From Opitutales bacterium (GTDB lineage Bacteria; Verrucomicrobiota; Verrucomicrobiia; Opitutales; Opitutaceae): 7,425 bases of DNA. Below, piece after piece: positions 4,401-7,425 of this stretch. The DNA is taken from positions 1 through 7,425 of the forward strand of contig JAJFLS010000536.1 in assembly GCA_021772595.1 (NCBI GenBank). The letters run 5' to 3'. Both the position numbers and the translations under genes were made by a program. Every line of letters starts with the position of its first letter. The first letter of the stretch is position 1. The notes beneath the pieces are model-generated. The model was not told the DNA's origin. It did not search any database and was given only the letters and a program-made list of their open reading frames with translations.

Positions 4401-7088
4401 GACGTCGTGCTTGTGGAGCCCGGTGGTTGGCTCATCTAATAAGATTAGTGAATGGTGAAGAGTGAATGGTGAAAACTTCTGCTTGGGATTGCGGGAAGTG
4501 AGGTTGTCTTTGGTATTGGTGGAGAGATATTTGACGAGTTTCAGGCGTTGGGACTCGCCGCCGGAGAGGGTGTTGAGTGGCTGGCCCATTTTGAGGTAGC
4601 CCAGGCCGACTCGATCGAGGGCGGCTAGCTTGTCGTAAATTTTTGGGTACTCTTGAAAGAGTTGAAGGGCTTGCGCGATGGTGAGCTCGAGAATGTCGGA
4701 TATGGAATGGTTCTGGAACTTGATTTCGAGGAGTCCGCTCTTGAAGCGTTTCGCGTTGCAATGAGGGCAGGGGACGTAGACGTCGCTGAGAAACTGCATC
4801 TCGACTTTTTCGTATCCAAGACCTTTGCACGATTCGCAGCGGCCGTCGCCCGCGTTGAAGGAAAAGCTGGATGCGGTATAGCCTTCCGCCTCGGAGTCCG
4901 GAAGTTTGCCGAAGATCTTCCGGATTTCGTCCCAAGCGTTTACGAATACGGCGGGATTCGATCGGGGAGTGCGACTGATCGGGGCTTGGTCGACCATGAC
5001 GATTTCGTCGAAGTCGGTATCGCTTTTCAACTGCTTTACAGCCGCTGGATCGGTGGCGAGTTTTCCCTGCTGAGTGAGAAGGGTTTGATGAAGAACGTTG
5101 TTGAGCAGCGTGCTCTTGCCGGAACCCGAGACGCCGCTGAGGCAGACGAATCGAGCGATCGGAATACTCACATCCAATTTTTGGATATTGTGTTTGGTCG
5201 CGCCTTTGATGCGGATGCGCGGATTGGATTTTCCGCGCTTGGCAAGGTTGATCGGACGAGTTTGGCCTGGAAGTTCGATGCTTCGTTCTCCTGAGAAATA
5301 GCTGCCGGTAATGCTTTCGGAGCTGGCGAGGAGCTGGGTGGGAGTTCCTTCGAAAACGACGCGGCCGCCATTGGCGCCAGGCTCGGGGCCGATTTCGAGA
5401 ATGTGGTCGGCGGCGAGAATCATTGAGTCGTCGTGCTCGACGACGACGACGGTGTTTCCGGCGTCGGTGAGCGTGCGGACGATTTGGATGAGTCGATCGA
5501 TGTCGCGCGCGTGGAGGCCGACGGAGGGTTCGTCCAAAACGAAAAGCGTATCCACGAGCGAGGTACCGAGGCAGGAGGTGAGGGTAACGCGCTCGACCTC
5601 GCCGCCGCTCAGCGTTCGCGCGGGACGATTGAGCGTTAGATAGCCGAGGCCAACATGGTTCAGGTAGCGGAGCCGCGAAAGAATGGAGTCGATGGCGATG
5701 TCGGCCTGGCGATTTGGCGAATCGGAAATATCAAATTTGAAATTTGAAATGAGCTCGCAGAGCTCCGACACGGGAAGCTCGTAGAGGTCGGGGAGGCGGT
5801 AGCCGTTCCAGCTCCAGCAGAGGGCATCTGGCTGGAGGCGAGTGCCGTCGCAATGGGGGCATTTGATGTAGGCGCGGTAGCGGGAGAGGAAGATGCGGAC
5901 GTGCATCTTGTAGGTTTTTTTTTCGAGCCAGTTGAAGAAGCCTTTGACTCCGTACCATGCTTTGCCGTTCGAGTCTTCGTCGGAGTTCTTCGTCTGGTAC
6001 GACTTTTCGCCGTTTATTACGATGTCTTGCTGCGCTTGAGGCAGCTGGTTGAAAGGCGTTTTCGTCGATATCTTCAGACGCCTGCACGCTCGCGTAAGAT
6101 CGTTTTTGGATTCGCCGTAGATTTGTCCTTCGAATGGCTTGATGAGGCCTTCGCTGATGGATAGGTTGGTATCCGGAATCGCGAGACGGTAGTCGATCTC
6201 GATGATGCGTCCGAAGCCGCGACATTCGGGGCAGGCGCCGATGGGGGAATTGAAGGAAAAAAGGGCGGGGATCGCGGGGCGGAATTTCTGTCCGGTTGTG
6301 GTCGAGTGGAGTCCGGAGGAAAAGCGATCGAGAAGCGTGCCGTCTTTTTCGAGAATCGCGATTTGGCCCTGCCCGAATTCGAGTGCGGTTTCGGCGGCTT
6401 CGAGGAATCGGTTGCGGTTTCTAGTTTGTAATTTAACGCGATCCTGGACGATGCGGACGGCGGTATCCGATTTCTTGGGAATCGCGGCGATCGCTTTTTC
6501 GTCATCGACGCGCTGGGGGGTTCCTTTGGCGTCGATGAAGCGTGAGTAGCCTTGGGCTTTGACGTTCTTGAAGATGCCTTTCCAATCGAGCTTTTCGGGC
6601 CGCTTGATTTCGAAGGCGACGATGATGGTTTGCCCCGGCCAGCGGTGAAGGGACTTTTCCCAGATGGTTTTGGGGTTGTCGTCGTGTATTGGTTTTCCGG
6701 TTGCGGGATCGTAGAGCGTGGAGACGTGGCTGAACCAGACTTTAAAGAAGTCGGTGAGTTCGGTCATCGTGCCGACGGTCGAGCGGGAGGTTTTGATGGT
6801 GTTCTTCTGCTCGATGGCGATGGAGGGACGGACATTTTCCGCGGAGTCGAGATCGGGCTTTTCGAGAAGATCGAGAAACTGGCGCGTGTAGGCACTGAAG
6901 GTTTCGACGTATCGCCGCTGGCCTTCGGCGTGGAGCGTCTCGAAAACGAGGGAGGATTTGCCCGCTCCGCTTAACCCGGTGACGGCGATGTATTTGCCCA
7001 GAGGGATGTCGACGTCGATATTCTTGAGGTTGTTTTGGCGGACGCCGCGCAGGCGAATGGTCTTCAGATCGGAAAGGGTCTCGGGCAT
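1401..7088 (-). CDS. uvrA: Tandem-fused UvrA, excinuclease ABC subunit A (two UvrA copies in one chain)
   Basis: UvrA is the damage-sensing ABC ATPase of nucleotide excision repair; it normally works as a dimer of about 940-residue chains and loads UvrB. Here 1,895 codons hold two complete UvrA units, so four ATPase sites. Residues are counted from the ATG at 7088. Unit 1 (about 11-965): Walker A Lys44, LSGGE 493-497, Walker B Asp519-Glu520, His552; then Lys658, LSGGE 841-845, Asp885-Glu886, His918. Unit 2 (about 1000-1895): Lys1033, LSGGE 1406-1410, Asp1432-Glu1433, His1465; then Lys1574, LSGGE 1775-1779, Glu1812-Glu1813, His1845. Zinc pairs: C286/C289 with C410/C413, C751/C754 with C774/C777, C1277/C1280 with C1320/C1323, C1685/C1688 with C1708/C1711. 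I prefer this ATG to the upstream GTG at 7118, because the extra ten codons lie in an inverted repeat and UvrA normally starts close to its first strand. Neither start has a clear Shine-Dalgarno. Repeat-like in-frame inserts and asymmetric loss of subdomains are listed separately. Confidence 0.97.
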   Translation of the reverse strand: MPETLSDLKTIRLRGVRQNNLKNIDVDIPLGKYIAVTGLSGAGKSSLVFETLHAEGQRRYVETFSAYTRQFLDLLEKPDLDSAENVRPSIAIEQKNTIKTSRSTVGTMTELTDFFKVWFSHVSTLYDPATGKPIHDDNPKTIWEKSLHRWPGQTIIVAFEIKRPEKLDWKGIFKNVKAQGYSRFIDAKGTPQRVDDEKAIAAIPKKSDTAVRIVQDRVKLQTRNRNRFLEAAETALEFGQGQIAILEKDGTLLDRFSSGLHSTTTGQKFRPAIPALFSFNSPIGACPECRGFGRIIEIDYRLAIPDTNLSISEGLIKPFEGQIYGESKNDLTRACRRLKISTKTPFNQLPQAQQDIVINGEKSYQTKNSDEDSNGKAWYGVKGFFNWLEKKTYKMHVRIFLSRYRAYIKCPHCDGTRLQPDALCWSWNGYRLPDLYELPVSELCELISNFKFDISDSPNRQADIAIDSILSRLRYLNHVGLGYLTLNRPARTLSGGEVERVTLTSCLGTSLVDTLFVLDEPSVGLHARDIDRLIQIVRTLTDAGNTVVVVEHDDSMILAADHILEIGPEPGANGGRVVFEGTPTQLLASSESITGSYFSGERSIELPGQTRPINLAKRGKSNPRIRIKGATKHNIQKLDVSIPIARFVCLSGVSGSGKSTLLNNVLHQTLLTQQGKLATDPAAVKQLKSDTDFDEIVMVDQAPISRTPRSNPAVFVNAWDEIRKIFGKLPDSEAEGYTASSFSFNAGDGRCESCKGLGYEKVEMQFLSDVYVPCPHCNAKRFKSGLLEIKFQNHSISDILELTIAQALQLFQEYPKIYDKLAALDRVGLGYLKMGQPLNTLSGGESQRLKLVKYLSTNTKDNLTSRNPKQKFSPFTLHHSLILLDEPTTGLHKHDVKRLLSVLQNIVDQGHSLIVIEHNLDVLKSADWIIELGPEAGADGGKLVFQGTPRDCADQKSTETGKYLNAELRTKNEEVAAEPKSSYGQPSSTTSSFFNLHSSLIVTGAREHNLKNINVSIPHYQLSVVTGVSGSGKSTLAFDIIFGEGQRRFMESMSPYARQFVEQLPRPNLDQLSGIQPTVAIEQRVTRGSRKSTVATITEVAQYLRLLYSRLGVPHNPDTDSPLLSQTEEQLLKRVRDLLRSASIRKTKQLLLCAPLVRNRKGHHQPIANWIADHGYEMMRVDGEIIFTEDFEKLDRYKEHNIEIVVSDLKPLARSPSQIAEALKEALKRGRGTALLLDDQERIVTWLSTHRMDAATGEALPELDPKDFSFNSHKGWCPACRGHGRIYPWMRERLEDDELLAKSIGADSGEDDDSDEVIVCPDCDGERLNRTSRHVYLYLKGNSKISLPELIALAPQELLKTLGKLKLDQRGQLIARDIVDQIRERLQFMDKVGLEYLSLDRATQTLSGGEAQRIRLAAQLGSNLAGVLYVLDEPSIGLHARDSDRLIETLKQLREKGNTLIVVEHDDAMMEQADCIIDLGPGAGTRGGELIAEGNLAELKRNKNSLTGEYLKTGINHPLNGSYRQIQIPKSEIRNPKTSWIELKGVTFRNLKNQTLKLPHQRLIMVCGASGAGKSSLVRDLLGHAAAYSIKAKKKTVTGKTYAKNGKPIEGEEGNILFESLTGVHSFRSVIEVDQSPIGKTPRSTPATYLGVFDIIRQFFANLPESKMRGYKPGRFSFNTPHGRCATCSGAGRVKLEMSFMPDTYVVCEDCDGSRYGTELIDLHWKGKNIADVLAMTFDEAAEFFSFHSQLGEVMQLMVETGLDYLTLGQSSPTLSGGEAQRMKLVTELAKGLQSYTERSRGIQRTNLYILEEPTIGLHLSDCEKLIQLLHKLVNQGHTVIVIEHHLDILAEADYIVEIGPDGGPKGGKILYQGTLKGLLKSKRSITADYLKPKV
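1675..1712 (-). repeat. Possible repeat-derived insert in uvrA (residues 1793-1805)
   Basis: The loop between LSGGEAQRMKLVTELAKG and the Walker B strand NLYILEEP carries about ten more residues (LQSYTERSRGIQR) than the usual short KRSTGR-type loop of UvrA. SYTERSRG resembles translations of short dispersed repeats. The homologous loop of unit 1 also carries an extra insert. No clean palindrome or tandem is visible here, so the repeat origin is tentative. Confidence 0.35.
2481..2515 (-). repeat. CGGATTT heptamer array within uvrA (residues 1525-1537)
   Basis: Three perfect CGGATTT units (2481-2501) are followed by the degenerate copies CGGAATTT and GGATTT, to 2515. Read on the coding strand it gives QIQIPKSEIRNPK, in the linker between the end of the first ATPase module of unit 2 (LTGEYL) and the start of the second (WIELKGV). 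Such heptamer runs are typical of intergenic repeats; here the array is in frame and open. Confidence 0.8.
4092..4199 (-). repeat. In-frame hairpin (MITE/RPE-like) element forming the linker between the two UvrA halves
   Basis: A perfect 17-bp inverted repeat joins GAAGAATGAAGAAGTAG (4107-4123) with CTACTTCTTCATTCTTC (4163-4179). A second 8-bp pair lies outside it: GAATGCAG (4096-4103) with CTGCATTC (4190-4197). The central loop is 39 nt. The element encodes about residues 964-1001 (AELRTKNEEV ... SSFFNLHSSL), exactly between the last conserved block of UvrA unit 1 (TGKYL) and the first of unit 2 (VTGAREHNLKNI). The peptide is low-complexity and polar, as expected for a tolerated linker. Similarity to Rickettsia-type palindromic elements is one of behaviour, not of sequence. 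Confidence 0.85.
4447..4474 (-). repeat. 14-bp tandem duplication in uvrA (residues 872-881)
   Basis: AGTGAATGGTGAAG (4447-4460) is followed directly by AGTGAATGGTGAAA (4461-4474), matching at 13 of 14 positions. On the coding strand this is the TTCACCATTCACT type of repeat common between genes. It encodes FSPFTLHHSL, part of an insert of about 22 residues between the ABC signature (LSGGESQRLKLVKYLS) and Walker B (LILLDEP) in the second ATPase module of unit 1, where ordinary UvrA has about eight residues. Confidence 0.8.
5731..5750 (-). repeat. AAATTTG tandem / palindrome in uvrA (residues 447-452)
   Basis: Two perfect AAATTTG units (5733-5746) plus AAAT form a short tandem, and TCAAATTTGA (5731-5740) is itself a perfect palindrome. 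The coding strand gives ISNFKF, followed by DISDSPNR, in the variable stretch before the helix leading to VGLGYLTL and the first LSGGE. It is A+T-rich against the G+C-richer gene around it. It resembles short intergenic repeats but is small, so coincidence is not excluded. Confidence 0.5.
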
Positions 7089-7103
7089 GTGGGAGATTTT
7101 TAG

Positions 7104-7202
7104 GCCCACGGATGACACGGATTATCACGGATGAATAATTCTAAGAATCTATCCATCTCTATCTTAGAATTCGATCCGTGTAGATCTGTGTGATCCGTGG
7201 GC
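7104..7202. repeat. 99-bp inverted repeat with six CACGGAT-type heptamers
   Basis: Arms of 29 bp (7104-7132 and 7174-7202) match at 24 positions and begin with a perfect 10-bp GCCCACGGAT. An inner perfect 10-bp pair AATTCTAAGA (7137-7146) / TCTTAGAATT (7162-7171) encloses a 15-nt loop. Each arm carries three heptamers: CACGGAT at 7107, 7116 and 7126, and ATCCGTG, ATCTGTG, ATCCGTG at 7174, 7184 and 7193. It lies between the glycosyltransferase stop and the uvrA start, both on the - strand. It could be a dispersed palindromic element, a transcription stop for the upstream gene, or a binding array; no T-run supports a classical terminator. Confidence 0.85.
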
Positions 7203-7209
7203 AAAATTT

Positions 7210-7425
7210 TCAAAGGTTTTGCAGTAAATTGATGTAAGCCTGTAGTTGGGCCTTTGGTGTGAAGTTGTTGCGGGCATGATCTCGCGCGGCCTTGGACATT
7301 TGCAGTCTTAGGTCGGGAGATTGAATGAGAATCTGGAGTTTTTCCACGAATCGGTCTTCGTTGCGGTGGTCGATGAGGTATCCGGATTCGTCGGGAACGA
7401 AGGTCTCGCTGACTCCGCCGACGTC
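7210..7425 (-). CDS. Glycosyltransferase family 4-type protein, C-terminal fragment
   Basis: Read on the - strand the frame is open from the right edge for 71 codons and stops at TGA (7212-7210). The first visible residues, VGGVSETFVPDESGYLID, match the nucleotide-sugar-binding block of GT4 enzymes (the GG-x-x-E ... G-x-L pattern), where the Glu after GGVS normally contacts the donor nucleotide. The rest (FVEKLQILIQSPDLRLQMSKAARDHARNNF) is the usual pair of C-terminal helices, with the common pattern of loop residues, aligned basic residues and a final aromatic. Such enzymes transfer a sugar from a nucleotide donor in the synthesis of polysaccharides, lipopolysaccharide or glycolipids, usually at the inner face of the cytoplasmic membrane. 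Acceptor and donor cannot be told from this fragment. It is co-directional with and upstream of uvrA. Confidence 0.87.
   Translation of the reverse strand, partial: DVGGVSETFVPDESGYLIDHRNEDRFVEKLQILIQSPDLRLQMSKAARDHARNNFTPKAQLQAYINLLQNL

Noticed and set aside
1..7425. CRISPR array, insertion sequence, integrase or toxin-antitoxin pair
   Set aside because: No regularly spaced repeats with unique spacers, no transposase or recombinase motifs and no small gene pair were found on either strand.

Overview
The window most likely comes from a member of the Verrucomicrobiota, probably an Opitutales-like free-living or marine bacterium. This rests on three things seen together: a planctomycete/verrucomicrobial-style arylsulfatase, a giant tandem-fused UvrA of about 1,900 residues (to my knowledge the same double architecture exists in Chlamydiae, another PVC lineage), and many short palindromic or tandem repeats of the kind scattered through such genomes. 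The exact taxon is an inference that cannot be fixed from this window.

Layout. (1) Positions 1-1031, + strand: C-terminal two thirds or so of a type I sulfatase, cut by the left edge. (2) Positions 1032-1400: a gene-free convergent interval built from REP-like stem-loops and nested inverted repeats. (3) Positions 1401-7088, - strand: one very long gene for a tandem-duplicated UvrA (four ABC ATPase sites in one chain). (4) Positions 7089-7209: a short spacer dominated by a 99-bp inverted repeat carrying six copies of a CACGGAT-type heptamer. (5) Positions 7210-7425, - strand: the last 71 codons of a GT4-type glycosyltransferase, cut by the right edge.

The genes are not an obvious functional unit: polysaccharide desulfation, nucleotide excision repair and glycan synthesis. 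The glycosyltransferase and uvrA are co-directional and could be co-transcribed, but the large inverted repeat between them argues for a transcriptional break. The sulfatase and uvrA converge.

The most interesting signal is inside uvrA. At four, perhaps five, places the coding sequence contains in-frame stretches that look like intergenic repeats: a 7-bp tandem of AAATTTG, a 14-bp tandem of AGTGAATGGTGAAG, a 108-bp hairpin element in the linker between the two UvrA halves, and a CGGATTT heptamer array. They fall at linkers or surface loops between conserved motifs, as if small repeats have colonised a gene without breaking it. The two halves have also diverged: both lack the cysteine/histidine ligands of one of the usual UvrA zinc sites, the second half has lost most of the insertion domain, the first half has a diverged UvrB-binding region, and the last ATPase site has Glu in place of the Walker B Asp.
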